64,000 nt of DNA from Rhynchopus sp. YZ270_cl-10. Its lineage: Eukaryota; Euglenozoa; Diplonemea; Diplonemida; Diplonemidae. The notes beneath the pieces are model-generated. The model made no database searches and was not told the DNA's origin. It saw only the letters and a list, made by a program, of their open reading frames with translations. Below are positions 30,088-41,800 of the stretch, piece after piece. Location: contig OZ037845.1 in NCBI GenBank assembly GCA_964035575.1, forward strand, positions 1-64,000. Direction: 5' to 3'. Every line of letters starts with the position of its first letter. Positions within the stretch are counted from its first letter, which is position 1. The translations under genes and the position numbers were made by a program.

Positions 30088-30160
30088 TAGCAGAGATAGG
30101 TTTCGATCCTATGACCTGTGGGTTATGAGCCCACCGCGCTGACCACTGCGCCACTCTGCT
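30088..30160 (-). tRNA. Initiator tRNA-Met (CAT)
   Basis: Anticodon stem GTGGG/CCCAC with the three G-C pairs typical of initiators, loop CTCATAA (T33), and the eukaryotic initiator T loop ATCGAAA. Acceptor AGCAGAG/CTCTGCT starts with A1-T72, another initiator mark. Confidence 0.96.
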
Positions 30161-30210
30161 TCTAATTACTTCCAACGATGTTTTCTACATGCCCAGCTTA
30201 AAAAAGGCTA

Positions 30211-30281
30211 TGCGACCGCCGGGAATCGAACCCGGGTCGAACCCTTGGGAGGGGTCCATCATGCCACTAGACCACGGTCGC
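30211..30281 (-). tRNA. tRNA-Gly (CCC)
   Basis: Loop CTCCCAA in GACCC/GGGTT. Acceptor GCGACCG/CGGTCGC. Confidence 0.93.
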
Positions 30282-30307
30282 CTTATCAAGGGATAAAAGG
30301 GCTCGAC

Positions 30308-30380
30308 GCTCTCGTGGCCTAGTGGTTAAGGCACAGGTCTTATGAGCCTGGGATCGCGGGTTCAAACCCCGCCGGGAGCA
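30308..30380 (+). tRNA. tRNA-Ile (TAT)
   Basis: Loop CTTATGA in CAGGT/GCCTG. No intron, unlike tRNA-Ile (TAT) of many animals and fungi. Confidence 0.93.
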
Positions 30381-30460
30381 AAGCCTTTTTTTGTTCAGTG
30401 AATCATGTTCATTCCTCCTGCTCGTTTCATGACTCCTCCAGAAGTTGCAAAGGAACAGTA

Positions 30461-30542
30461 GCGGACGTATCCAAGTGGTTACGGAGGTGCACTCGAAATG
30501 CATTGGGCTCTGCCCGCGCAGGTTCAAATCCTGCCGTCCGCG
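30461..30542 (+). tRNA. tRNA-Ser (CGA)
   Basis: Loop CTCGAAA in GTGCA/TGCAT. Acceptor GCGGACG/CGTCCGC. Confidence 0.94.
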
Positions 30543-30639
30543 TTATTGTCTTTTTGCTGTGTAGGGGGAACCCTGTACATTCCATACATCTCAAATAGCC
30601 CAAATAAATTTTCACTGGGAGTAAGTGATTAGGGCTGAT

Positions 30640-31220
30640 TAGGGATGTGTGATGCTCCAATTTGCGGTTACGACTTCATAATGGATTCAGGAGCATCCAA
30701 ACATCCCATTTTCCCGTTAGTTTCCCATTTTTGACGATCTGGCTATTGCAGAATAGAGGTGAAAATGACATTTTGCTGGGTCATTTTCGCGAACTCGATT
30801 AGGGCACTTCTGATGCTCTAATTTGCGGTTACAACCTCATAATGAATTCAGGAGCATCCGAATGACCCATTATCCCAACGTTTTCACATTTTGGACGATC
30901 TTGCTATTGCGGAGTATCCGGTGGAAAATCGGAAAATTCCATGTGTACCGTGTTTCACTGGGAGTAAGTGATTAGGACATGTGTGATGCTCCAATTTGCG
31001 GTTCCGACCTCATGATGGCTTCAGGAGCATCCAAATAACCCGTTTTCCCAACGTTTTCGCATTTTTGACCAGTTGGGCTGTTGCGGAATAGCAGGTAAAA
31101 ACGGTCATTTTGGCCACCTCAATTAGGGCACTTCTGATGCTCCAATCAAATCGTCCGACCTCATAATGGGTTCGGGAGCACCCAAATAACACATATTCCC
31201 AACGTTTTCGCGTTTTTGAT
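30640..31220. repeat. Four units of the ~161-bp repeat, second array
   Basis: Cores at about 30673, 30834, 31007 and 31158. The third unit carries an extra GGGAGTAAGTGATTAGG, which also occurs before the first unit. Same family as at 27.1 kb. Confidence 0.87.
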
Positions 31221-31272
31221 CCTGTGTGAGCAATCCAGAACAACTTTCTGCTTCAGTAAAAAAAAGTAAAAA

Positions 31273-31391
31273 GGATTCAAGCACCCGGACTTCCCAGCTG
31301 GTCACCCACGCCAGTACTATCCAGGCCTGCTGGTGCTTAACTTCTCAAATCAGGCGGGATGAGGTGTATTCACCAGAGTATGGCCGAATCC
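31273..31391 (-). rRNA. 5S: 5S rRNA, copy 3
   Basis: Reverse complement of the copies at 18.5 and 19.3 kb, 119 nt, with T5 on its strand at 31268-31272. Only about 12 bp of the conserved 5' flank (GACTCAGTATT) is kept. Confidence 0.95.
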
Positions 31392-31475
31392 AATACTGAG
31401 TCATGATGGACAACATGTGAACAGGTTGTTTGTGACCTAACAACGAACCAGAAATAGGACAGTGAACAAAAAACA

Positions 31476-31548
31476 AGGCACTAGAGGGGATCGAACCCTC
31501 GACCTCTCGCTTACTGGGCGAGCGCTCTAACCACTGAGCTATAGCGCC
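31476..31548 (-). tRNA. tRNA-Thr (AGT), C33
   Basis: A perfect CTCGC/GCGAG stem closes CCAGTAA, so position 33 is C. In trypanosomes C32 of this tRNA is edited to U; here both 32 and 33 are C. Confidence 0.93.
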
Positions 31549-31669
31549 ATGCTTTCTCTCCATCTTCTTTTCTTTGAAGGGGGTCTTTTGAAATGTACAG
31601 AGCACGCATCAAAAATTTCCTTCATACCTCCGCGATGGTGAAAAAATTTTTAACGAAGGAGCCTAGTAA

Positions 31670-31751
31670 GGCGAGGTGGCCGAGTGGTCTAAGGCGCTAC
31701 GTTCAGGTCGTAGTCTCTTCGGGGGCGTGAGTTCAAACCTCACCCTCGTCA
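31670..31751 (+). tRNA. tRNA-Leu (CAG)
   Basis: Loop TTCAGGT in CTACG/CGTAG. Acceptor GGCGAGG/CCTCGTC. Last complete tRNA of the cluster. Confidence 0.95.
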
Positions 31752-31828
31752 CTTTTTCTTCGTTGTGTGATCACTTAAAAGCCTATTTCGGCCCAAAGCT
31801 TGTTGTTTTAAAGAAGCATCATAATTGT

Positions 31829-31845
31829 GGGGCTCTTAGCTCAGT

Positions 31846-31848
<3 letters not shown>
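31829..31848 (+). pseudogene. tRNA 5' fragment broken by a retrotransposon
   Basis: GGGGCTCTTAGCTCAGTGG is a tRNA start with acceptor strand, T8 and A box. It stops at the D loop where a 48-nt T run (the element's poly-A tail) begins. The 3' half was not found at the element's far side, which is next to an assembly gap. Ala (CGC) or Thr (CGT) are plausible because these are missing from the cluster. Confidence 0.85.
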
Positions 31849-31896
<48 letters not shown>

Positions 31897-32848
31897 CCTA
31901 TCTACATCCAGTGACAGAGGGGGTACTTACTAGTCAAGCGAGTATGTAAACAGCTAGATGTCCAGACAAGGGCACTTTACTATTGTACTGGCAAGACAGT
32001 GCCTGAAAACACAGTTAGTGGCACTAAAATAGAAAGCATGTGGGACAACTACAACCAACACTTCCCTGCAAATAAGCAAAAGGGTCGTATGTGAGTGCAA
32101 TTTTTCCCAAAAGGAAAAGGGGAGGGGATGGGACGGGAGGGTTGCTCTGTCTACCGGTGTAGTTTTATTTTGCTTTGTCTTGGGGAGGGGAGGAGAGGAG
32201 AAGGAGGGGATTGAGTGAGCCGTTTCCTCTGTAACACACAAACAAATAAAAAGGAAGTTCCATAATCTTTTTAGTAGTTTTCTTTTTGGTGAAAATTTTT
32301 GAGAACTTCTGTAAGTGTGACCTGACCCGACTGACTGACACCCAAAGGGGAAAACAACAATAACGCACAACAAAATCAACAACAACAATGGTGGGTCTCG
32401 TGCTTACCTGTGGTGGTTTTGAAAAATGAAAAATTGAAATTGACCTTCACAAGGTAAAAATGAAAAACTAAAGGAGTGAAAAAAGAAACTCAAAGGACAA
32501 GAGTTCTGTACAAACTCTACTCTACTGCACAATCTATAAAAGTGGCCCAATGGCTCCTGATGCCACTGGCCTGGCTCTTAGACAGGTCTTACTCCAAGAC
32601 TGCCCTCTACCCTCAGAGCCTCGTCCAAGGGGTAAGGGCCGTCGCTGGGGTAGACCCGTCCTAGCCAGCAGCCAACCAAAAATATTAACAAAAAGGAAGG
32701 GGGGCGGAAAGGGGGGAAAGGGGGGGGCAAACCCCAAAGGATGAAAAGAACAAAAAACACAAAATAAAAAGGGTTAAAAATAAACATGGGGCAAACTGTC
32801 ATTCTCTACACGCTTCTATACACACACTCTCACCCTCTAACTCTCACT

Positions 32849-35800
32849 CTAATTCTTCCCCTTGTTCCCCTTCCTTCCTCCGCTCTGTCTCCCCTTCTGT
32901 CCACCACCGCGACCATTGCGCCCTCTCTGCACCTCCTGGGGCGAGAGCACATGCTGCGTCGCTTGTGCCACTGAGTCGGTGAACACGTTCGACGTGTTGG
33001 ACCTACCCTGAGCTGCATGGCGCTGGGGTCCTTTGGGAGCTGGGGAAGGAGCAGGTTGGGCGGAGGAGGTTGCATTGCCACGGCCTGCCGATGAGGAGGA
33101 GGAAGAAGTGGAGACTGCAGGTTGGGCGATGGAGGTTGTAGTGCCACGGCCTGCAGAGGTGGAGGAAGAAGAAGAAGAAGAGGAGGCTTGAGGTTGTCGG
33201 CCTATTCCCTCTCGAGCCGCTCGTGCCTCATTCTCCCTCCTTGTACTCTCCGCTGCAAAGGCCTGCCCCCTACTGCTCCGGTTGTCCGTCAGGGCATGCA
33301 ACGTCGACTTTGCCTTGCACTTTTCCTTAACCGACCACTCATGCAAACCCACCACCTTCATCACCTCATACCACTGAGTGAAAGTAGCGGTAGAGAGGGG
33401 GAGTGACAACAAGGGTCTGCCATCCTGTTTCTCTCCCTGACGGTAGTGGAACAGGGAGATCCACTTCGTCACAGAAGAAGGCACCGGCGACCCCATGGTG
33501 AGGCACGGGAAAAGACCCCCCCTCTCCGTCCGCTCCTCCTCCGTCCACATCCAAGCCTCGCTCTGCGCCCTCAGCAATTCCCTCACCCTCGCTTGCTTCT
33601 TCTGGTCAGGGATGCCTTCCACTGACAGAGAATGCGAGCGATCCGCCCCCTCCATCGCGGTGTCGAGGTCCTCCTCCTGCTCCTGCTCATCATCATCCAT
33701 CTCCTCCACCTTCACACGCACCTCGGTGTCTGCCGCCTCGGCCTGTCGCCCCACCTCCTCCTCCAGCTGATCCCGAGAAGGGGTTCCCCAGCTGACCCTG
33801 CCTTCCCGAACGACGATGACCGCGCTGGTCTTGCCCCAGGTGTCGCAGTATCCGGCCTCCCCTGCTATCTTCCTAACCGCCTGACGGGCGACCACCGACT
33901 CCGGGCAATCACCGTCCCCCTCCCCGTTCCCACTCCACGGCTGCTGTGTCGCCCAGCAGTACAGGAACTCGCCCGGGCACGGAGAAGCACCTTGAGGACC
34001 AAAGAGAGCCATCCAGTCGCCGACACAGTCAGGTTCGAGTCCTTCAGGGTCGTCGCCCACTGCTCTCCGCACCGCATGGCAGGGGAGGAATAGCCGCCCT
34101 TCGCACACCACCCCAAAGCACCGCCCGTATGCCACCATGCGTTCTGCCTCCAGCTGTCGGGAGAGGTTCACCGCCGTCAACACCAGAGTGGTCGCCTTCT
34201 GCTCCGACTCATGCTTAGCTGCGATGGCGTAATGCCTCTCGCAGCGTTGCCTGTCATACTCCGCCCGGAGCGACTCTCCTGCTTCGGGGTGCCGATCGCA
34301 GTCTTCCAAGTACTGCGCATGCATCCTCTTCGCGTCCTCTGCGAGTTCCCGCTTGTGCCTGGCGGTCAGCTCCTCCACACGATGCCTGTCCGCCGCCTTC
34401 GCCTGGTCCAGACGCACATTCTGTTCCTCCAGGAAACGACTCAACTCCTGCTGGCGGTCGCCAAAAGTGCCCCGAAGCGCGGCCAAATCCGGTCCCCACG
34501 ACCGACGATGCTCCCGCCGTACCTCCAGGGCTTGCTGCCACGCGTCCGACGCACGCTGCAACGCTTCCTTCTTCTCCTGGTCCGCCTTTTGTTGTTGCTG
34601 CTTCTGCTGTTTCCGTTGCTTCTCGTGCTTCTGCTGCTTCTGTTCTGCCTGCTGCCCCTCTTCGCCCGCCATTGGCGTGTCTACCTCCTCGACGTCCTCG
34701 CCCTCGGGAGCTGGCACTGCTGGAGAAGGAGCCCGTTTAGGTGGTGGGTCTCCGCTCCCCTCCGCAGAGGCAGCCTGAGCCGGAACATTCGAGTGCAAAA
34801 AAGACAGGGCACTGAAGTATTCCGCCCTGCCAATTTGCGACAGAGGGCAGTGCTTGGACCCCTGAGCGCAGTGCAGACATGCCAAGCCACCACACGTGTG
34901 ACAGCAGAAGTGTGCGTCCGACGCATCGAAGAGCTTGCTGCATTGTTCGCACTGCAGGAAAGTGTTCGACGCCTCCGCCTCCCTCGCTCCCACAAAAGCC
35001 ATGGGGCGCTCTGACTGGCACTCCCCCTTACCACCTGTGGCCTCAAAAGACAGGATGTGCTGCTGCAGAGCCGGGTCCATGGTGAGGGGCTCGTAGTGTC
35101 CCGGGATACTGCCGGATCCATCTGCCGCATCCTGATCACCCGAGTGGAGGAGAAGGACCACTGCCTTAGGCCGTTTTCTTGGCACCATCAGAGAAGGGCG
35201 GGCGAACTCGTTGAGGATGACCACAGATACCTCAAGAGCCTCCCCTGCCCCCGCCACTGCAATGGCATCCGCCCACGTACGCTCGTCTCCTCTGTCCCCA
35301 CTCGTCATCAGCCGCTGCCAGACCCCAAAATTAGGGACAGCCGCACTCGACAGATCAGCGCGGCCCTGGACCTTCTTCACTGCCGCCTGGCGCAGACCCT
35401 CCACCGACAAATCCGTGCGCCCAGTGGCGAAGAGCAAAGCCTCAAAAGCACAGTCCCCCGCCACAAACGACCAAGTCACCTTCGAGGCTCCCAGCTTGGC
35501 CGCCTGTTCCGTCGCCCGAGGCCTCTGCGCTGCCGGGCACTCACGCAAAAACTCCCACTCACGCACCACATCGAGACCCGGCCCTTCCGGAATCACGGTA
35601 GCCGAATCGAACCTCCCGGTCCGCTTCCTCGGTGGCTCCACGTGGTCCGGCTTCACGTCCCTCTTGCGCTTCCCCTGCTGCTCCTCCGACCGGTCTGGAG
35701 CAGGACGACTCATATCGTCGTCAGGGTTCGCATCATCACAGAGAGGTTCCACGGCCCCTGCACTGCGGCGTCCAAACCGGTCCATGTCCTCTGCAGACGG

Positions 35801-38800
35801 TGCCACATCTACCTCCACACACGGCTCCCGCTTCAGGGTGGCAATCCCTACACACATAGCACCCCGCTCCAGAAAGGAAGATGCGACCTTTTTCTGGTAC
35901 GCCACCGCAATGCTCTCCCGGATGCGCAACTCTGCCGACCCTGTCAGGTGCGACGTCTGTCCCGTCGTCAGGCCTCCAAGCTGCGCAATCAAGAGGTTCG
36001 CCTCGTCGCCTGCACCCCCGAAGGCTTCAAACACAATAGGGGAGAACTTGGTGTTGATCTTGTTCAAATCCCGCTCGTGCTTCTCCCGTTTGACCTGGCC
36101 CTGGTTCTTCGCCGACCAGCCCACAAACTTCGAGGCCCCTGTTCTGTAGGAAGGCAAGGTGGGGCACACGTGGGTGATGTCCAAACAACGAGGTCCATTT
36201 TCCGCCACTCCTACTGGGAGGTAGACGTCGCCTGGCCGCTTCTTCGACTCCAACTCCACTCGCACGGTCTCCTCCAAAGCAGGGTCCAAGCCCGCCCCTT
36301 GAGCAGCTCGGTACACCGAATCCCGCAAGGCGTTGTGGCGGGCGACGCGGTGTTTGGCGTAGGGGCAGCCAAAGGTGTGGTCGCCAAAGGAGTCCATGAC
36401 AACCCTTTTCTGCCCCCCCTGACATGCCGAGCAAGTCGTTCCCTCCGCATGGATGGCCACCCCTAGTCGGAAACGGGTCACAACCGCAAAGTCCGCTGAA
36501 GACATCTGGTTCCTTGCTGAGGGTGTCGCCGTGAGGTACGTCCCAGAAAGCGGCAGGAGAAGGGACTTCATCCGTGCTCGGTCTCGCATGCAGAGCTGTT
36601 GCATCAACTTGTCTGCCTGGGCGTCAATCACCGCAGATGACAGACTCTGCTGCTCCAGGATCTTCTTCGGCTGAGCCCTGTCCACGTGAAACGCCACCGG
36701 TACCCTGGAGTTGTACTCCTCAGCCGCGCTGTTCCATCTCTCCTCATCCCAGGTGAAGGCAGGGTCCAAGGCCTGCGACAGTTGCAGGTTCCCTGACTGA
36801 GAGGCGAGGGACGCAGCCGTCCGATGGTCCACTGTGCGACGGATACCCAGCCCCCCAAGCGCCACAGGAAGCGCCGCCTGCGCCCTTGCCAACTCCGGCA
36901 GCGCCCCATCCGGGTCATGCAGAAGCGCAGCCAGGCACCTGTCAATCAGGTCGTCAAAAGCCGTCAGGTACTCCGCGCACTGTGGGATCCCCCGCATGTA
37001 GAACACCATGCGGCAGTAGCCTTCGCAGTATCTCAGTACGTAGAAGGCTGCCTGGGAGTCCCCGAGGTCCACAAGGGCTTCCAGGTTGCGGCGGGAATCG
37101 TCCACCTTCCGGGCCATGTACTCCTCGCAGAAAGCCGCAGACCCAATGGGGATGCCCAAGAAATCGAACCCATCCACATCCAACAGCCGAAACCCGCCTT
37201 CACCCATGGCGTCCTGTCCACCCTCGTTCAACGTGAACCCCACGGCCTCGAGATCCTCCTTGGAGACGCCACCAGTGGAGATGAGCTCACACTTGTTCGC
37301 GTTCACCTCCAACCCCAGTTCGGAGCTACGAGTGCGCAGAACCTGGTACGCCTCAAAAACCGCCTTAGGGGACCCCCGCAGAGAGCCGTCATCGAGGTAC
37401 CACAAAGTCCCATCCAGGCCTGGGTGCCCCTTCAGCTCTAGCGCCATCTGGTGGATGGTCAGGGAGAAGAGAAGCGGGCCCAAGGGATCTCCTTGTTGAG
37501 CTCCGCGCTGTGACCTTATGGTATCTCCACCATAATACAGGCTGGAGGGCTCCAGGTAACACCATCGCACCCATGGGGCCAGCTCGGGGAGGTTCGCGTC
37601 GACCGCTCTTAGCATCGACAGGCGGTCTACGCAGTTGAACGCGTTACGGTAGTCAATTTTCAAAATGACTTTACCTTTTCCGCGGTTGCGCACGGCGTAC
37701 TGCGAGATAACATCAGTCGCCACTGCCGCCCCCCTTGCCGTTGCCACCCCCACCTGGTTCCCTCGAAGAAGAAGCGTCCTAGCAGGCACCCGCACTCGCG
37801 CCGACAGAATCTTTCCCACCAGTCTGCGGAGAGTGTCCCCAACCGCAATCGGACGCACGTCCTCCTCCAGGCCCGGCCCCTTTGCAGGCTTCCGGAGAGC
37901 CACCAAGTTAGCGCCGGCGAAGAACTCAGCCACCTCCACTGGAGCATTTCCTCGTGCCAAAGACGTCAACACTGCGGCCAGCGCTGCCAAAGTGCCCTTA
38001 GCCCGCCTCTGTAGGCAAAGTGTACGAAGGTGCGCGCCCGTCACGTTCGAGGGACCCGCCGCCGATGACTTCGGCATGCTCCGCAGGGCCTTCATCACCT
38101 CCACCACTGTCACCGGTGGGACCTCCTGAGGCTGGGGCCAATCCGCCTGCTCCAGGGCCTTGGAGTCGGCAGCGGCTGGGTGCTTCGTCTGAAGCTTTTC
38201 CAGCGTCGCCGGTGTCTGTGGGGCGAGGCCGTCGCTGGTAGCGCAAGACATGGCCTGGCTCGGGAGTCCTGCTCTCGCTTTGGCGATGGTGCGCTTCCGT
38301 CTCCCTTCGTCAGTGTCCTCATCCGACCACCCAGAGGGCCTTGGCTTCCGCTCCTCTACCGTTTGCTCCCACAGGGCGACATACTGGCCAGCCTTCCAAG
38401 CCTCCAAGTCCTTCCCCCAAGTGCTCGTCAAACGTCGCTCCTGGTCCTTGCCCCCTCGTTCTGTCCGTGTCCGGTGCAACACAGTGAAGAACAGTGCAAG
38501 GCGCTTCCAGGCCACCTCGTCTTGGTACTCAAGGATGTCCATAAGAACCCTCAGGAAGAGCTCGCTGTACAGCTGCAGGTGTTTGTCTGGGCACCCGCCC
38601 TTCAGCTGGATCCTGGTGGTCCCCATGACTTCAAAGGAGGGGAGGTCATCCTGATCTGTCAGCATTCCTCGACTGGAGGGAGACGGAGCGGTGAAGCCTT
38701 CTTCGCCAAAGTGCACCGTACAGGTGTTGCAGACCTCCTTGCTCTGCGGCAATAGCATGTCGCACTGATCGTTCGCACAGCGCGACATGCCCAAGTGGCC

Positions 38801-41800
38801 CAACAGCTCGTCGGGGATGTACGCTCCATCCGCCTGGTGGCGACGCATGTGCTGCAGCAAGCCCTTACGAGACAGGCCCCCGACCGCATCACTCGAAGAC
38901 AAAATTCCCGCTCTGCATCCATCAAAGGGGCAGAACACCCGATCCGCATTGATGTGTCCCAGCTTGGTAGCCAGGGGGGCGGTGGTGGTGGTGTTGGTGG
39001 GGATGATGCCATCCAAATGCGCTGTGTCCAGCACTGCCTGCCGAGCCTCCTTCCTCATCTTCTCTGCCATCCCCTCCTTGGTCTTCCCCACCTCCGGGAC
39101 AAGCTCCACTGCCTCAAAGTGAGAGTCACAGAGAGCGATGACGACCGTGGGAAGTTTCGCTTGGAAGCTCTCCGCGTACGACTTGGCGACTCTTTTGCTA
39201 CCAGGGGTGATGCGCACGAGGGGGTTCTCTTCCGACGCCTGCACCACCACGATGTTGATGCGGGATGCTGTCGCGGTGAGCTGAAGCCCCAAGTGGTTGA
39301 GGTGGGCCTCGCCGGTCACACCATTGGCAAACTCCGTCATGGCCTCCTGCGACCCCAGCACCTGCACCAGGCGGTTCGACACCTCCACTGCTGTGTCATA
39401 CAGCTGCTTGCGCATTGCCCTCACGTCCGGCTGCGTGTCGTGGTCCCAGAGGTGTAGTGCCACATAACCACAATCATTTGTGGACACGTTGGGGATGCGT
39501 TTAGCTCCAAACTTCGCCAGAGTCGCGTCCACAGACACCGCTTGCTCTGTATACGCAGGAGCGTTCACGTTTGCGCACCCACCGGTCAACGCAAACGGGG
39601 ACAAGCTGATCGGGTGCTCCGGATCAGCAGGGGCAGGGCGCAGGTCCCAGGGCGTCACCGCTCGCCACAACAACGACAGCAAGACCAGTAGGGACACCAC
39701 CAGCATGCCAAATGCCATCCCGATCCTACGAGTCCACCTGCGTGCTGCCACACGGCGCACCTCCAAGAGAAGAACCCAGCCAAGTGGGCGCGCGACGCCG
39801 ACCAGTGCCACAAAACCCGCCAAACAACCACCTGCGGACCATGCAACCCACACCCACTCGGCTGCACACACCGACAACTGACCCACCCCCATCACACTGG
39901 CCCTCACCAAGCTGGCAGCCACTCGGATCCCTCCGGTCCATCGGCGCACTCGCTCGCTCGCCCCTTCCAGCCACCGCCATCCTCTCCGAACGCGGCACAG
40001 TCCCCGCAGCACACCCACCCCCAGCACCTCCGCGTCCCGAAAAAGCGCGCAACCCAAAACATGTGGCGCTGACCTCCCAAGCTCAGACCCCACAAAAACC
40101 AGAACCCAGATGGCCACACACTGCAAAGCACCTCTCAACGCATCGGCGACCCTGATCCTGCGGAAAACTGGGTGCGCTGCCGGAGAGGGCGGACGATTGC
40201 AGGGCGCCTTGCGCCGACGGAGCCTGCCCGCCTGTGACTTGGTCCAGTTCAAGGACCGGTGTCCTCGTCGCGTCCTCCTGGTCCTCCTGCCCACTAGCCA
40301 CAAAATGAGATGACTGAGGGTAGGGGCGCGTCTGTCCTTCCACAGATCCAGGACCGCGAACGACACAAACACTCCCCACTCAGGTGCCTCGACTACCCAG
40401 CAGGGGTCAGGTTGACGCAAGGAGGTGAAGACCTCCCAGAGGTTGCACCACCAGTCGAACCAAAACTCTATCTGTACACACCCCTTTTGCCACACCCGCA
40501 TCATCACACAGCCACTCTGTCCTTCTCGCCCCTCAAGGCTGACCCCGAACACCAGCATACCTCGCTCACCACCCCCTAAGTTGTTGTTGCTGCGTCTGCT
40601 GTTGATGTTGGTGCTGCTGTTGGACCTGCTGTTGGAACTGCTGCTGCAGAAGTCTATGGAACTGCAGTTGAAACTGCTGTTGTGCCTGCTGTTGGAACTG
40701 CTGCTGGAACTGCTTTTGGAGACGCTGTTGGACCTGCTGTTGGAACCGCTGCTGCAGAAGTCTTTGGAACTGCTGTTAAAACTGCTGTTAAGCCTGCTGT
40801 TGGAACTGCTGTTGGACCTGCCGTTAGAGCTGCTGCCGCAGAAGTCCTTGGAACTGCTGATGAAACTGCTGTTGTGCCTGCTGTTGTGCCTGTTGCTTGA
40901 ACTGCTTTTGGAAACGCTGTTGGAACCGCTGCTGCAGAAGTCTTTGGAACTGCTGTTAAAACTGCTGTTAAGCCTGCTGTTGGAACTGCTGTTGGACCTG
41001 CCGTTAGAGCTGCTGCCGCAGAAGTCCTTGGAACTGCTGATGAAACTGCTGTTGTGCCTGCTGTTGTGCCTGTTGCTTGAACTGCTTTTGGAAACGCTGT
41101 TGGAACCGCTGCTGCAGAAGTCTTTGGAACTGCTGTTAAAACTGCTGTTAAGCCTGCTGTTGGAACTGCTGTTGGACCTGCCGTTAGAGCTGCTGCCGCA
41201 GAAGTCCTTGGAACTGCTGATGAAACTGCTGTTGTGCCTGTTGCTGGAACTGCTTTTGGAAACGCTGTTGGAACTGCTGCTGCAGAAGCCATTGGAACTG
41301 CTGTTTAAACTGCTGTTGTGCCTGCTGTTGGAACTGCTGCTGGAACTGCTTTTGGAAACGCTGTTGGAACTGCTGCTGGAACTGCTGTTGGAGACGCTGC
41401 TGGACCCGCCGTTGGAGCTGCTGCCGCAGAAGCCATTGGAACTGCAGTTGAAACTGCTGTTGTGCCTGCTGTTGGAACTGCTGCTGGAACTGCTTTTGGA
41501 AACGCTCTTGCTGCTGCAGAAGCCGTTGGAACTGCTGTTTAAACTGCTGTTGTGCCTGCTGTTGGACCTGCTGTTGGAACCGCTGCTGCTGAAGCCTTTG
41601 GAACTGCTGGTGAAAAAGCTGTAGAGCCTGCTGTTGGAACTGCTGTAGTAAAGGCCTTTGGAACTGCTGCTGCTGCACACCAGGGGTGATACTGGGACCC
41701 CACCCAGGACTCCGAAGATTTCGTTTTTGCTGCTATCACAGTTGCAGCCACTGATGTGGTTGGGCATACATTGCCTCTTTTTGGGGATATCATGGGGGGA

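Noticed and set aside
31829-31848. Functional tRNA
   Set aside because: Only the first 20 nt exist before the retrotransposon tail.
33122-38800. Plus-strand ORFs of 100-470 codons
   Set aside because: They are antisense shadows of the GC-rich retrotransposon ORF, repeated in the second copy, with no domains of their own.
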